Source: Ochotona curzoniae
Taxonomy: Eukaryota > Chordata > Mammalia > Lagomorpha > Ochotonidae
Assembly (NCBI RefSeq): GCF_017591425.1
Contig: NW_024464918.1
Span: 5,640,001-5,704,000 of the forward strand
Reading direction: 5' to 3'
Length of the DNA stretch: 64,000 nucleotides
Below are positions 41,668-53,911 of this stretch, piece after piece. The notes under the pieces were generated by a model. It was not told where the DNA came from. It ran no database searches and worked only from the letters and a program-made list of their open reading frames with translations. The first letter of the stretch is position 1. Each line of letters begins with the position of its first letter. Made by a program: the position numbers and the translations under genes.

Positions 41668-41985
41668 TATTCATTTGAAAAGGAAAGGAGATAGAGAATA
41701 GAGAGGGAGGGGGGTTGGGGAAAAAGAAATAGATACTACATAAATGCTCTTATCCACTCATTCATTCCTGAGATGTCTGAAATAACTAGAGCAGGGCCAG
41801 GGCTGAAGCAGGACCTAGGAATCCAATCTAGGTTTTCCATATGGGTGTGAAGAACGCAGTTACTCCAGCCATCAGCACTGCTGACTAAGGATTTGCGTTG
41901 GCAGAAGGCTGGAGTCAGCAGCTAGATCCAGGAAGAGAACCAGGCACTCTGATATGGCATATCGGTATTCCAACCTTTAGGTCAA
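41668..41985 (-). mobile_element. CSINE2-like SINE
   Basis: Antisense copy: GAGAATAGAGAGGGAGG, 'gagcagggccagggctgaag', 'aaccaggcactctgatatgg'. Confidence 0.75.
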
Positions 41986-42181
41986 TCATGGGTAGACTGA
42001 ACGTAAAACTATTCATACAAAAGTCTGTATTTTTTCCAGGTAAGGGTATTCAAAATTATTTATAAATAGTAAGGCCTGGACACTGACCAGTCAGAATGGA
42101 TGTCTTCTATAAACATGGTGGGACCGTACTGGAGCATTTAGTTTGGGCTATTTGATTTCAATTTATGCCAGTATTCTTTCT

Positions 42182-42522
42182 TTTTTTTTTTTTTAAAGAT
42201 TTATTTATTTATTGGAAAGTCAGATATACAGAGAGGAGGAGAGACAGAGAGGAAGATCTTCCGTCTGATGATTCACTCCCCAAGTGACTGCAACAGCCGG
42301 TAATGCGCCGATCCGAAGCTGGGTACCAGGAACTTCTTTCCAGGTCTCCCATGTGGGTGCAGGGTCCCAAAGCTTTGGGCCATCCTCAACTGCCTTCCCA
42401 GGCCACAAGCAGGGAGCTGGATGGGAAGTGGAGCTGCCAGGATTAGAACCGGCATCCACATGGGATCCTGGTGCATTCAAGGCAAGGACTTTAGCTGCTA
42501 GACCACGCCGCCGGGCCCAATA
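42182..42522 (-). mobile_element. Young C-type SINE, subfamily B, with TSD
   Basis: Full antisense copy with GAGAGGAGGAGAGACAG, box B GGTTCTAATCC and the head CCACGCCGCCGGGCCC. TSD CCAGTATTCTTTCT (42,168-42,181) repeats at 42,523-42,536 with one mismatch. Confidence 0.95.
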
Positions 42523-42539
42523 CCAGTATTATTTCTAAC

Positions 42540-43185
42540 CTCAGCCAATTTTAAAAAGATTATACTGATGTCATATTAGCCAAAGGAAGTGCCTAAATCC
42601 CCTGTCACAACAACTGGAAGTCCAAAGCTTAGTGCTCAAGTATTTAAATAATACCCGTGCAAATCCCTTTCCACATTACTCTAAACAATCTCCCTTCATT
42701 TCTCACAGTGACAGTCCCAAAGGGAAACTTCTACAATTAGGACAGGAGTGGGATTTTTATTCAGTCTGTTTTCTAGGAGACTGTACCACGGCTGTTTCAT
42801 TTTTAAACCTTAGTTGCTGAAAATCAATTCAGTTATTAGTTACTTTTGTCTTTAAAAGTGGTAACAGGGAGACATGAGTCTTTGTAGCTGAGGACACCTG
42901 CTTTGTGCAATACTGGCTGCTAAGAAACAGTCTCTGACTTTGTGGTCTTTTCCTGAAACTCTTGTTGCCACAGGGAGGCATCTGAGGGCCAGACTCTTCA
43001 TCTGGCTCAGCCTGTTACTGCCTTGTGTGAGATCCTAGCCTCAGAGTCCCTACTCACTCTCTCCTGAACATTTAGATTGTTGAAACACTGTGCACATTCA
43101 CAGGCTCAGACTCATTTTCAGTCTTTCAATTTTGCTCCTTTAGTTGTCTGTTTCAGTTTCAAAATTGTACGTACACTTTATATGC
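42540..43185. other. Unassigned
   Basis: No gene or repeat recognised. Confidence 0.4.
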
Positions 43186-43189
43186 TTTA

Positions 43190-43285
43190 TATATATTATA
43201 TATCTTTATATTTTGTAATATATTGTGATATATACACTAATATATATGATGGTGTGTATATATATATACATTTATATATACAATA
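43190..43285. repeat. (TA)n-rich low-complexity tract
   Basis: Alternating TA with interruptions, including TATATATATATACA. Confidence 0.8.
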
Positions 43286-43289
43286 TACA

Positions 43290-43645
43290 TTTTAAGAATG
43301 TAAGTAATTCATGAATCTATCATCTCTCAAATGCAGAACAGAGAGAGAGAAAGCGAAGCTCTGTTTTCACATCTTTAGAGATAATTTTTGCTATTTTTCT
43401 GGTCTTTGTGCCGTCTTCTGTGCATTTCTATATGTAAAGTCACACATGAAACATCTCATTTAGATGTGTGTGCTTACAGAGATCTGGACTTTCTGAACAG
43501 TCTAGCTTTTTCCTTTGATTTGTTGGAAGTACATGGAAATATACACCTGTGTGCTCATGATGTGGAGTGAACTGGGAGAGATAAGAGTGTAAAACCCTTT
43601 TCTAACTTGGAAATCACATGAAAGGTTCCCACATAGTGAAAGCAA
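43290..43645. other. Unassigned
   Basis: No gene or repeat recognised. A GAGAGAGAGAAAG run lies at about 43,342. Confidence 0.4.
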
Positions 43646-43649
43646 CAAG

Positions 43650-43931
43650 TTTTATTTTTATTTGAAAGGCAGATTTACAGTGAGAAAAAGAGACAGAATG
43701 AGAGAAAGAGAGAGAAAGTGCACACTTCCATCTGCTGATTCACTCCCCAAACGGCTTCAATGGCCAGAGCTGAACTAACCCAAACCTGCAGCCAGGAGCT
43801 TCTTTCTAGTGCTTTCCAGTCCATAGTCAGGGAGCTAGATAAAGTGGAGCAGCTAGGACACAAACTGGTGATCATGTGGGATGCCCGGCTTCAGGAAGAG
43901 GATTAGCCTGTTGAGCTACCATGCCAGTTCC
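43650..43931 (-). mobile_element. C-type SINE
   Basis: Antisense copy: TTATTTGAAAGGCAGATTTAC, 'ctgctgattcactccccaaa', 'ttgagctaccatgccagttc'. Confidence 0.82.
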
Positions 43932-43934
43932 GGG

Positions 43935-46045
43935 AAGAAAGTTTTATAAAGATCTGGTGCTATGATCATTTACATCAGAACAGAACTTGGGATTCTAGGA
44001 CGTGCTTATTGATATAGTCCCATTCTGCTTTGGTAGCAAATATTCTAATTATTCTTCAGTGCGATCTATGCTCCATTGAGTCGTTAATAAATATCTGATT
44101 CTGTATTTTCTTTTTTTTTTGTCTCTTTAGTAAACACATGGCAGAAAGTCTCAGCTATGTGAGAGAAATTCATTTACAAGCATCCTTTGGTCTTTAAATA
44201 CACCAACAGCTTTTTCAGTCAAATGCCTGTTTTCTCTCATTCCTGCTCTCCCTTGTCTGTTTAAGTAATGACCTTTCTCACCCTCCATGAAGACAGGAAT
44301 TAATTCAGAAGTCTTATCGCTGAATGAAAGTCAATGCCTGCAAGATAACTTTGACACCCTCTAGATTCTTGTGAGTCTTGCCCTTGAAATTCTTCCCTAG
44401 CTTGTGTGAGACCATGGGGTCACAGGGACAGGTCTTTTCTCTCAAGAGGAGTCTGCAGTGCAGTAAAGTGAGCTGAGGCCAAAATATGGGCCCTCAGTGG
44501 AGAGGAAGCTAATGGATTTATGGGGGTCTTTCCAAAATAACACCTTCTATTATCACCCCATCTGCCATCACAGGGCAAACCACAAAGGCTTTTCATGTTC
44601 TGGAGGATTTCCCAGCTTGATTTCTTCTTTTGTGGTCTCATTTTTGGTAGAATGCCCAAGCTGAAGCTAATACAACATAAGCAAGCTGCCCGTGATCAAT
44701 GAGGGGTAAGAGAAAGTTCCTGCATTTATTGATTAGATTTGAGACCCATAATCTGTTTCCTATTATACAATGTCCTTTTCAAAGCATTTAAAAGGACTAG
44801 ACAAAATACCAACAAAAAATTTCTGTTTTAGTCGTCATACCTACCTCACATTCTCTCAGTCAACCAGCTATTATTAGGTCAGATTAATTGAAAAGGGTGA
44901 ATGATAGATATCAACTAATTTCTATTTAAGACAGTGCCCTTCTTGTCTAATAATTAAAACATTATCATCTGGAGTCTGGACTTTGAAAGTATTTCTATTT
45001 GACAGTTGAGAGACAGAAGTGTGGTCAAAGGTAAGGTCTCCATTCTTCCTCCTCATTGTCATTACAATTGCACATCCTCCCCAAAGCAGAGAACATTTTG
45101 ATGCTGAAATCATCTATGACTTTTCGTAGCTCTGCTTTTCAGTTTCCATATGTTCTAATGCACAAAAATGTCCATAGGATAGACGGACTCTTCCTGTCCC
45201 TTTGATGTAACAGGCAAGTGTGTTTTATGGGAACTGCTTCTTTACAGATTCCATAGTTAGGCAAAGTTCATATTGCACTGCCTTGTGGGAGTTGGCTAAA
45301 TGCAAAGAAACCTTGGCAAATCTCTCACCAGCTACTGATAGGATGACCTATACTGAACATGAGTCTGACTTACTGTCAGTGTTCTCTCAAGTCAAGCTGA
45401 ATCCAAGAGTCATCTGCATAGACGTAACCGCCACCGCTGCCATGCGATTTCTTTGAAGTCACTGCTGCATATTTACTAGTAAATGCATTTTTGTTAGGTT
45501 ATCTGGAAAACATTATTAGATGGGGAAGAAGTTTTTATCTGCGATGAGTTCTTTTGAGCAGGGGAACATATTCAAGTTGTGGTGAATTCTGAATTGATGG
45601 TGTTGCTCAGGCTAAGCTTCATCAACTCAGAAATGAGATTTCTTCATTCACTTAAGTATGAGATGTTATGATGAAGTTATTGATTTATTTGACTAGTCTT
45701 TGGAAAGAATGAGAAGAATTTAAAATGTACCAGGAGGAGGACCATTTATTAACTTTTTGAGAATGCATCCTACTCAATGATTGATACTCAAGCCACAAAA
45801 TTTCTCTTCATCTTCTTTCAGCAAGGAAGTATAGACCTTCCCTGAACATTTCCCCAACATTTTGCTGCTCTCAGGCTCCCATACCCAAGCTGTTGCTTAG
45901 GAACCTTTGAGTCACATGCTCCCCTAGAACCATACATGGAGACCCTCCCCAACTCTGTGGGTTGCGTCTGGCTGGAACTCTGGACAGACAAATTGCACTT
46001 CCAGCTTGTACATCTTAAGATATGTGTACAAACCTGGATCTAGGC
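43935..46045. other. Unassigned 2.1 kb
   Basis: No gene supported. Some L2-like words (44,260-44,330) but no firm repeat. Confidence 0.4.
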
Positions 46046-46084
46046 TCATTTTTCCATACTCTTTTTATTGTGAATTTCTTTTTT

Positions 46085-46580
46085 GTCCTTTTAAAGTTAT
46101 TATCATTTTGTGATACAGTTCCATAGGCTCTGAGATTTTCCTTACCACCTCAACATATCCCCTCCTCACTGTGTTTCCTATACTGTTATTATAGAACTTC
46201 ATAAACAGCTATATGTCAATCATTGTGGGCATGGACAATGACAGAAAGTCCAGCATTCTATCATCAAGATATAGTTAGCAGTTTCATTGGGAGTCCATCT
46301 TTGATCTGGAAGTAGAGATGCATATTGCATTGTATCCTCACTTCTGGATATGATAGTCTCCATTACACAGTCACTATATATCCCTTAAATGAAAAGCTAC
46401 AATACAAAATCAACAACAGGAAGAAAAGTAGAGATTTACAATGCCATGAAGTTAAATAACCTGCTACTGAATGACTAATCTGTTGCTGAAGAAATGAAAA
46501 AGAAAATCAAGAATCTTCTTGAAGAAAATGATGCTACTGTATGATCTATGAGTCAGTGAAGAAGTTAAGAAAGAAAGTAT
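46085..46580 (-). mobile_element. Lagomorph L1 3' end, 5' truncated
   Basis: Antisense 3' UTR: 'tttgtgatacagttccatag', 'ggctctgagattttcc', 'ttgtgggcatggacaatgac', 'aatgccatgaagttaaataa'. Closely similar to 49,928-50,406. Same lineage as the sense copy at 13.8-15.06 kb. Confidence 0.8.
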
Positions 46581-46584
46581 TTTG

Positions 46585-47390
46585 AAGAGATGAATCTAAT
46601 ATTAAGTGTCTGGCTTCAGAAGCCAGATCTAAAGTTGGCTAATTCTTGCAGTCCTACTCCTGCCTGGTCCTGTTTGCCCTCTCTGTCCTCCGGCTTGGGT
46701 CTTCAGCAGATGTCTCCAGAAGTAGGATAGACATGTGTGCTCAGAACAGGAAAAACGGCAAAGAAATGAATATGACAATGAGATCTCAAGCAAGGAAGCA
46801 GGCAAACTTTTCGGTAACCTCCAAAAGCAAATTGAACAGTTTTAATTTGGATCTTCCATTTAAGCTTTTGCATATTATGCTCTTTTTTGTTGTTGTTATT
46901 GTTTATCTTGATCATTGAGTTCTGATGCAACTTTGAAATGTGTCGCAATATAAGTGATTAAGACACAATCCACTGGGTGTCGCCCTTCAGCCATGCAAGT
47001 GCCACTGTGGCATTTGTGATTTTCTATAAGTGAACTGAAAATGGAGATTTAGGGGGCAACAGCCTCGGGTGGGAAGCAGTTGAACTGTTTAGATAGGTAC
47101 ATTTGCCACGCCAGTGAACTATGGCAGTTTGCCCTTAGGTTCCTGTGTATTTTCTCTTCCCATTTCTCAATGGCAGTTAAACAGGACTAATAATTATAGA
47201 AAATCCCCTCCAGCACCCAAAAGTCAAAAGGACACTCATTTATCCATTCAGTATCACCATTAATCACATGTTTAAGCAGCATGTCGGGTTAATGAACTAT
47301 GGGATTACAAGAAAAAATGAATTTACATCATGTATACATCTAACTTACTGGAATTCAAATGTGGTAAAGGGAAACAAATGAAAAATAATA
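46585..47390. other. Unassigned
   Basis: Holds a 90-codon plus-strand frame at 46,646-46,918 with a chance signal-peptide-like start. No family recognised and no splice or promoter context. Confidence 0.4.
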
Positions 47391-47399
47391 TAAGGTCTT

Positions 47400-48135
47400 G
47401 GGACTGGAATGTCCCCTCCAAAGTTTATGTTGACATTTAATTATCATTGTAACAGTATTAAGAGGCAGGACCTTTAAGAAGTGATAGGCCATGAGAGCTA
47501 TATATTATTATGAGTGGATTAATGCCACTGTGGAGGGAATGGATTTGTTTCTGTGGTTCTGGCTTAGCTAAAAAACAAAAACAAAAACCCTCTCTCTCCT
47601 GCCTAAGCATGCATGTTCTGTTATCATGTGAATTCTTCCACTATTTTATGATGTATATGTAAGTCATTGCAACTGTTGATATGCTATTCCAGCTTCCAAA
47701 ACAGTTTTTCTTTCAAGATTTATGAAAATTTGAGAAGGCAGATCATATTTACAGACAAAAAGAGAGAAAAATATTCTATCCACTGATTCACTCCCAAGAT
47801 GGCCCCAATGTCCATAGCTGAGCCAATCTGAAGCCAGGAGTCAGGAGCTTGCTCTGGGTCTCCGACATGGGTATTAGGCACCAAGGTTTGGGGGTATTCT
47901 TTACTGCTGTCTCAGGCCATAAGGAGGGAGGTGGCTGGGAAGTGGGGCAGCCAGGACATGAACCATCACCCATATGGGATCCTGGCACTTGCAAGGGAAG
48001 GATTTAGCCAGTTATCATTGTGCCAGGCCCTTTCCCTGACACCCTCCACCTCTCTCTCCCCTGCGTACAGTTTTTCTTTATAAATAACTCTGATAACTCA
48101 GTTGCATTAGCAGCAAATGAATTAAGATAGGCAGG
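47400..48135 (+). mobile_element. MaLR-like LTR split by a SINE
   Basis: Left part: 'gaatgtcccctccaaagttt', 'acagtattaagaggcagg', 'acctttaagaagtgatag'. Right part from 48,067: 'ttttctttataaataact', 'agcagcaaatgaattaag'. Together they give an MST/MLT-type LTR in the right order. The SINE lies between TSDs. Confidence 0.7.
47714..48066 (-). mobile_element. C-type SINE with 13-bp TSD and extra 5' sequence
   Basis: Antisense SINE ending at GTGCCAGGCCC (48,030), then 36 pyrimidine-rich bases before the TSD. TSD ACAGTTTTTCTTT is exact at 47,701-47,713 and 48,067-48,079. So the insert has about 36 bases upstream of the usual SINE start. Confidence 0.82.
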
Positions 48136-48234
48136 AAATTCTGCTTTCGATTCTACTCAATGAATGAGTTTCTCAGGGTAATTTTATCTAGTCTCTCAGC
48201 CTCAAACCTAGGTTTTATTTCAGCAAAATATTTT

Positions 48235-48592
48235 TCTTGTTTATTTATTTGAGTGACCCATACTCTCACACACAGTGAGGGGCATGGTGGAAGAGAGAAA
48301 GATAGAGGGAGAGAGAGAGAAACAGAGATAGAGGCAGTGAGAGCCCTCATCTACTGGTTGACTCCTCAGATATCTTACAGCAGTCCAGGCAGGAGTGGAG
48401 CTAAAGCCAGCAGCTAGGAACTTAATCCAGGTTTCCATGAGGATGGCAGGGACCCAGTTACTTGTGGCCTATCCACATTGCCACATTGACAGGAAGCTGG
48501 TGTCAGGAGCCACAGGTAGAGACCGAGATTTAGGCTAGCTGATACAGGATGCAGGCATATTTACTATTAGGTAAAAAAAAGCCTGCCCAGAA
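48235..48592 (-). mobile_element. CSINE2-like SINE
   Basis: Antisense copy: TTTATTTATTTGAGTGACCC, a long GAGAGAGAG run, 'gtggagctaaagccagcag', 'gatacaggatgcaggcat'. Confidence 0.72.
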
Positions 48593-48594
48593 TC

Positions 48595-49860
48595 CCAGGC
48601 TTTTATGTTCTCCTCTGTGACACTTGAGGTAAAAGTCTGCAGACTCCATTTCCCAGACTTCTCGGCTCTCTGGCTTCTGCTTAGGTTCTACCAGTTTGAG
48701 GGGCTGAAAGGACATTAAAAATTAGGATCAGAATCTGTTTCCAGTTTTTGTCAGCTTCCCTCCAGTAGTAGTCCTCAAGTAGGGACTACTTTGTTTATTT
48801 CTGTACTTTGAGTACCAGCTTTACAGTGGCAGGCAGAGGTATCCATGGGAACTGTACTCGTTTTGCTGGAGCTCACTCACCTTTAGGGACCAAGTCTCCA
48901 CCAGGGGATGGTCCTCAAGGGGTCCCAGCTGCACAGCTGACAGTGTTTTGAGCATCTGCTGTAAGGAGACTCTCAAGTTTCTAGATTCTGGTAACATCAT
49001 TTTTTTCTCTTGTAATTTCCCTACCCTGAGTGAGAACTGGTTCCTAAGCTGCTACCCCAGGGTTCCCTGAGCAGCCCTTTGAGCGTTCCTGTCACCATAT
49101 AGCTGACTCCCTGCATTCAGTTAGCTCTGTTTGAAATACCTAGCGAGGTTTCTGTTTTTCATACTTAGGATCCTGGCTATTATGAGCATGAGGCGAGAGA
49201 AGTGAATGTTTTCTTCATTTGATATCAGATTTTGTATCATTCCCATGATTGAGACATCTTGCAACACCAAGGAGTCTAATTGCTCTATTTTCAAACAAGA
49301 CAGGCCTGAATGCAAAGCCACTAACTCGAGGTCAAACAAAAACTGCAAGAAAGTAAAGTTTGATACAAATAAAGGATGTAATAAGAGACAGATCTGTTCC
49401 AACACAGAAGGAAATTTGGCCATATTGGACTTAGTGAATGATGGGTTTTAAATTGTCCCCTTCTAGAAGATTTCCAGGGGTGAATTGGCCAATACCAGTT
49501 ACCTAGAGTAACTGAAGCTTTCATAATATGTGTCTCCATGGAAAAATCTCATACATGTCAGTTAGAAAGAAGCTTTTAATCTTGTGGAAAAAACAAGCCA
49601 TTTGTAAACACAAAGACAATGCATGAGAACTTTTGATCAGAGTGACACACAGGACTTGTTAGTACTCAGACGTAATGAAATAGGTTGAAAGACTGGAAGG
49701 ACAGCAGAAAGCCTGATGCATGTGCTCTGCCAGAGACTTCATTCACTCACTTTCTTAGAGCAAGAGGGTATATCAGCATAGCTGACGATCACTTTTCTAA
49801 AGTACCTGAGACCAGAGGTATTGTGGATTTCATAGTTTGGGGAGATTTAAAGGATTGCAT
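48595..49860. other. Unassigned 1.3 kb
   Basis: No gene supported. A short Cys-rich frame at 49,206-49,451 has no family match that I recognise. Confidence 0.4.
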
Positions 49861-49865
49861 AGACT

Positions 49866-50460
49866 TTATAGTTGAGAATCCCTAATCTGAAAACCTGAAA
49901 TCTAAAAAGGAATGGGTGCTCAAAAATATGTATATATATATCTTAACATTTTATTATTATTATCATTTTATGATACAGTTCCATAGGCTCCTGGCATTTC
50001 CCTTATCCCCTCCCCAATTCCCTCCCCCCACCTAGTTCCTCTATATCATTACTAAAATATAGTTCTTCATACACAGTCATATGTCCATCATTGCGAGCAT
50101 GGACAATGGCAGAGTCCAGAATCCTATTGTCAAGATGTAGCACACAGTTTCATTGCAAGTCCTTCTTTGTCTGGAAGTAGAAATGCATACTACATTGTAT
50201 CCTCACATCTGGATGTTAGTCTCCATTTCACAGCTACTGTACATCCCCTTAAATGAAAAGTCATAATTCAAAATACAAAGTCAGCAATAAAAAGAAAAAT
50301 AGAAATTTACAATGCCGTGAAGTTAAATGACGTATTACTAGATATGACTGTCTCCATTACGCAGCTACTAAAAATCTACTGAAAAATCTACAGCTACTGA
50401 AATATGAAAAGGAATGAGTGCTCAGAAAATTTTAATTGTGGGAGCATTTCTACCTGATTT
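49866..50460. mobile_element. Tigger-like MITE split by L1
   Basis: Left part 'gttgagaatccctaatctg', 'aaaacctgaaatctaaaaag'. Right part 'gctcagaaaattttaattg', 'gagcatttctacctgatttt'. These are halves of a palindromic Tigger/MER-type element (CCCTAATCYGAAAA... arms) separated by an L1 insertion. Confidence 0.5.
49928..50406 (-). mobile_element. Lagomorph L1 3' end with 23-bp TSD
   Basis: Antisense L1 3' UTR: 'ttatgatacagttccatagg', 'ctcctggcatttccctta', 'attgcgagcatggacaatgg'. The flanks AAAAGGAATGGGTGCTCA (from 49,905) and AAAAGGAATGAGTGCTCA (from 50,407) form a long TSD, so this is a 5'-truncated retrotransposition of about 480 bp. Confidence 0.88.
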
Positions 50461-50461
50461 T

Positions 50462-50765
50462 CAATTTTTTTTTTTTTTGAGAGGGAGAGAAAGAGGCAGA
50501 CAAGGTGAGATAATACCTACTGGTTCAGTCCCCTATATGCCACAGACGCTGGAACTGAGCCAGGCTACAAGTAGGCATCTAAAACTCAATGTAGGCCTCC
50601 AAAATGGGGGGCAGAGAACAAGATCCTTGAGCCATCCCTTGTTGCCTCCTAAAGTGTGCGTGAGCAGGAAGCTGGAGCCGGGACTTGAACCTAGCAACTT
50701 GGTCATGAGATATAGGCATCTAGACTAGGTGGCTTAACTCTCTTAACTTGTAGGCCAAATACTTA
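50462..50765 (-). mobile_element. CSINE2-like SINE
   Basis: Antisense copy: T14, GAGAGGGAGAGAAAGAGGC, 'gagccaggctacaagtagg', 'agctggagccgggacttgaa'. Confidence 0.78.
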
Positions 50766-50769
50766 CTCT

Positions 50770-51840
50770 GTATTTTAAATTTATGGACTTATTTTGAAGA
50801 AGATGCTTGCATAACCAGGCATTTTTTTCTTAGTTTATAACCCTGTCTTTTCCTGATACATTGATGCCATTTTATTTAAGTTTGCTCAACGATAGTAGAG
50901 AACACCTGATTATTTTTTTAAGCTCTCTCAGTAATACGCTCTTAACAGTTTTGTAGTTCATTATTAATTCATTTTGTGCTATGTGTTTGGCTTTAAAAAA
51001 AAAAACAGTGTATTTGTTTGCTTCCCCAATCCCATGTATCTGTTCCTTGACCCCTGCACCCTCACCACCAGCCAACATGTTATTTTGTTCCCTGATTCCA
51101 ATTTTCATCAGCCCTGATCCTTCATGTCCCACTTCAGGAGTTGATAAAATAATCATCGTCCTTTCAGCATGGAACACCGAATTAGAAAGACAAGAAAAGA
51201 AACCCTTTGGCGGTGGTGCTGGGACCAGCAGTCCTTGGGAACTTTGAACCTCGGGACATTTCGTCCTTTTACCAGGTCATCCATCTTTGATGGTGGTGAC
51301 ACAGGAAGGTGCGAGATGACCTCATGATGAGAGGCGTCTTCACAACTTACTCTAAAGACAGGTTTTTAAGAGGAAGAAGTTGTAGGCTGAGGAGAGGCAG
51401 TCAGCTCTTCAATTATTAAGCCTGTTGGGATTCAGCACTTTTTCAAAATGTATTTGCCTAAAATTCTTCAGGGATCCAGATAAAAGAGAATGATGTGAAA
51501 CTGAGGACAGGGTATTTGTTGCCTTTTTACCTCACGACTGGAGCTTATTTGAACAGTTTTTGTCCTGCTGAGTGACTTAGCTCGAGAAATTTTTCCCTCT
51601 GGTGTTGGACAGGGCTGGGTGTACAGAACAATTTTTCCCTGAAAATATCCCTCCTGTTACTTTGAACTATATCAAAGCATGCTGCATGCATAATTCTGTG
51701 CATTTCTTTCCTCTTTTTTTTTTCACAGCAACTTGTTCCAGATGAATGTGACAGTTTGATAGGTTCTAATACAATGGGAGAAATAAACCTACATAAAACA
51801 AAATATCTGTGTAACTATGGCTTGCAGGGGAGATTATAAA
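50770..51840. other. Unassigned 1.1 kb
   Basis: No gene or repeat recognised. Confidence 0.4.
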
Positions 51841-51841
51841 G

Positions 51842-51964
<123 letters not shown>

Positions 51965-51969
51965 CAGAA

Positions 51970-52655
51970 ATGAAGACTCTAATGAGATACTGATATGTTT
52001 TGAATATTGTTCTCTGAGATTGCTACAAGAGCTTGGCAGCCTGACAACATGACGTTATAGACAAACTGCAACATGGAGTAATGCAATTCATACACACCTT
52101 AATGGGAACCTCCTGCAGTGACTCACAGTGAGAAATGAAGCCAAGCACTGCAGACTGTAGTGCTTGCTTAAATTCCTAGTGAAATTTGGAGTCATATTTA
52201 CTTTGTATTTATTTTCTGAAGTGAATGATATCATGGTGATCAGGATTTAAGGTAGAGGGAAGAGATGCTTCTCTTTTCAGAAAACATCAGGATTAGAGAT
52301 TTTTCAGGAGGATGACTCAAAAGAATCTTCCTTTTCAAAGACAAAAGACATGAGTAGGAGCCCACAGAATGAGTGTGAGACAGTTAGTGGAAGAATTTAG
52401 CTTTATTTAGAAGTTGCCCAAACCAGGATGTATAGAGAAGATGAATACCAGGTTCCCCCATCTTCATCTTTCAGCCAAATTAATGAAATGCAATATTAAC
52501 TTGTAACACCTAGACTATGAGAGTGTCTGAGAGAAACCAGCTGCTGTTATCATTTGGGACAGACAACTGATCGATGTACTAGTTATTGTGTTATCTTATA
52601 AAATGAAACTCATGAAAAGCTTAATGTTAGTCATATCCTTGTAACATGAAATTGC
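51970..52655. other. Unassigned
   Basis: No gene or repeat recognised. Confidence 0.4.
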
Positions 52656-52659
52656 TTTG

Positions 52660-52800
52660 GAATAGTGAATTGCATGTTTTGTTATCCCCACAACTCTGTG
52701 TTAAAGGTAATTTAATCCACACTGATGCGGCAAAATTCTGCTTTTCAGAGAGGTTTCCATGGCTAGTACAGCTATGGTTATTTTAGTTGTGAAAACATAG
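52660..52800 (-). mobile_element. MIR (weak)
   Basis: 'cccacaactctgtgttaaag', 'ttctgcttttcagagagg' fit antisense MIR but decay is heavy. Confidence 0.35.
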
Positions 52801-52804
52801 ACTT

Positions 52805-53815
52805 GCTCTCCATGACTTAAGCATTATAGGTGGTTGGGGCAATTCTCCAACTGCTCTAATTCAGAGAAAACATTGGCTTCTTTGGAAATTACCTGGGTCA
52901 TTTGACATGTGTTTTGCTTGAACTAGTTTGATAATTTTTTCAATCTACTATGTTCCTTTTCCTGACTGACACAACCTATAATGTCTGGACACAAAGCCTA
53001 AGCTATAGATGGAGAATTGTCTTTGCTATCAGGCTTAAATTGGCTTTTTCTAAAGTGGTGGTTACAGGCACACCAAAAAGTTGAAAAAATATTGTTGCTC
53101 TAGGTCTGCATTGCATTCGGAGTGCAGGGGTGTGAGACCACAGCTCTGTAACTCCACTGAGTCAGGAACCAAAATGCCACCAACATAACTTTATGACCAG
53201 ACCCATGGCTACAGAACCTTCCACACAGTCTCAGTGTTGTCAGATCTACTTTCAACAAGAGTCAGAAATACAATTCTTCAAATAAAACTGTCCAGTACTT
53301 AAATGTTGGCAAACTCTTGGAGATGAATGGAGTCAATTAATGGCATCCCTTTCTTCTCATTACTAATTGAGAAAAGGCACAGTAATAAGACAGATGGAGA
53401 TCAAAATGTCAACATTATTACTGATCTAGTTGATTGGAGAACAGGGCTGGAACCTGGAGTCAACTGCATTTTCTAATTGCCACCCTCAGAAGAAGTTGCA
53501 GGCATGCAAAGTTGCCTTGTAAGAAAGAGGAGGTGAAAAATAGAAGGATCATGGTGCCCTTACATTGCTAATAAAGTAACTTTACCCAATTAAGAAATGA
53601 GGACTATCGAAATGTCAGAATTAACTTACTTTCCACCAGGGAGATACAGACCAAAGATCAGAGAATTCTTAGAATAGAAATCTTCTCCTGCCCCTATCAC
53701 ATATGCAGTGAAATGAAAGATATAAGGTCAGGTGAACTCAAGCTCATTTTCTAAAATGCTCTGAAGGGCCACACAGTTAGACTCAGCCTATGGGTATCCG
53801 ATTTGCAACTTCTAC
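52805..53815. other. Unassigned 1 kb
   Basis: No gene or repeat recognised. Confidence 0.4.
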
Positions 53816-53831
53816 TTTGTAGGAATTCTTT

Positions 53832-53832
<1 letters not shown>

Positions 53833-53911
<79 letters not shown>

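Noticed and set aside
46646..46918. 90-codon frame starting like a signal peptide
   Set aside because: Leu-rich start is followed by low-complexity sequence and a T-rich end; no family, no splice sites, next to an L1 remnant.
46920..47000. CCACTGGGTGTCGCCC as a CTCF site
   Set aside because: Several mismatches in the core; much weaker than the sites at 6.1 and 9.5 kb.
48899..48915. CCACCAGGGGATGGTCC as a CTCF site
   Set aside because: Core GGGGATG does not match GGGGGCR at two invariant positions.
49206..49451. Small Cys-rich frame that looks like a secreted peptide
   Set aside because: Cysteine spacing fits no family I know, there is no signal peptide, and an overlapping minus-strand frame is also open.
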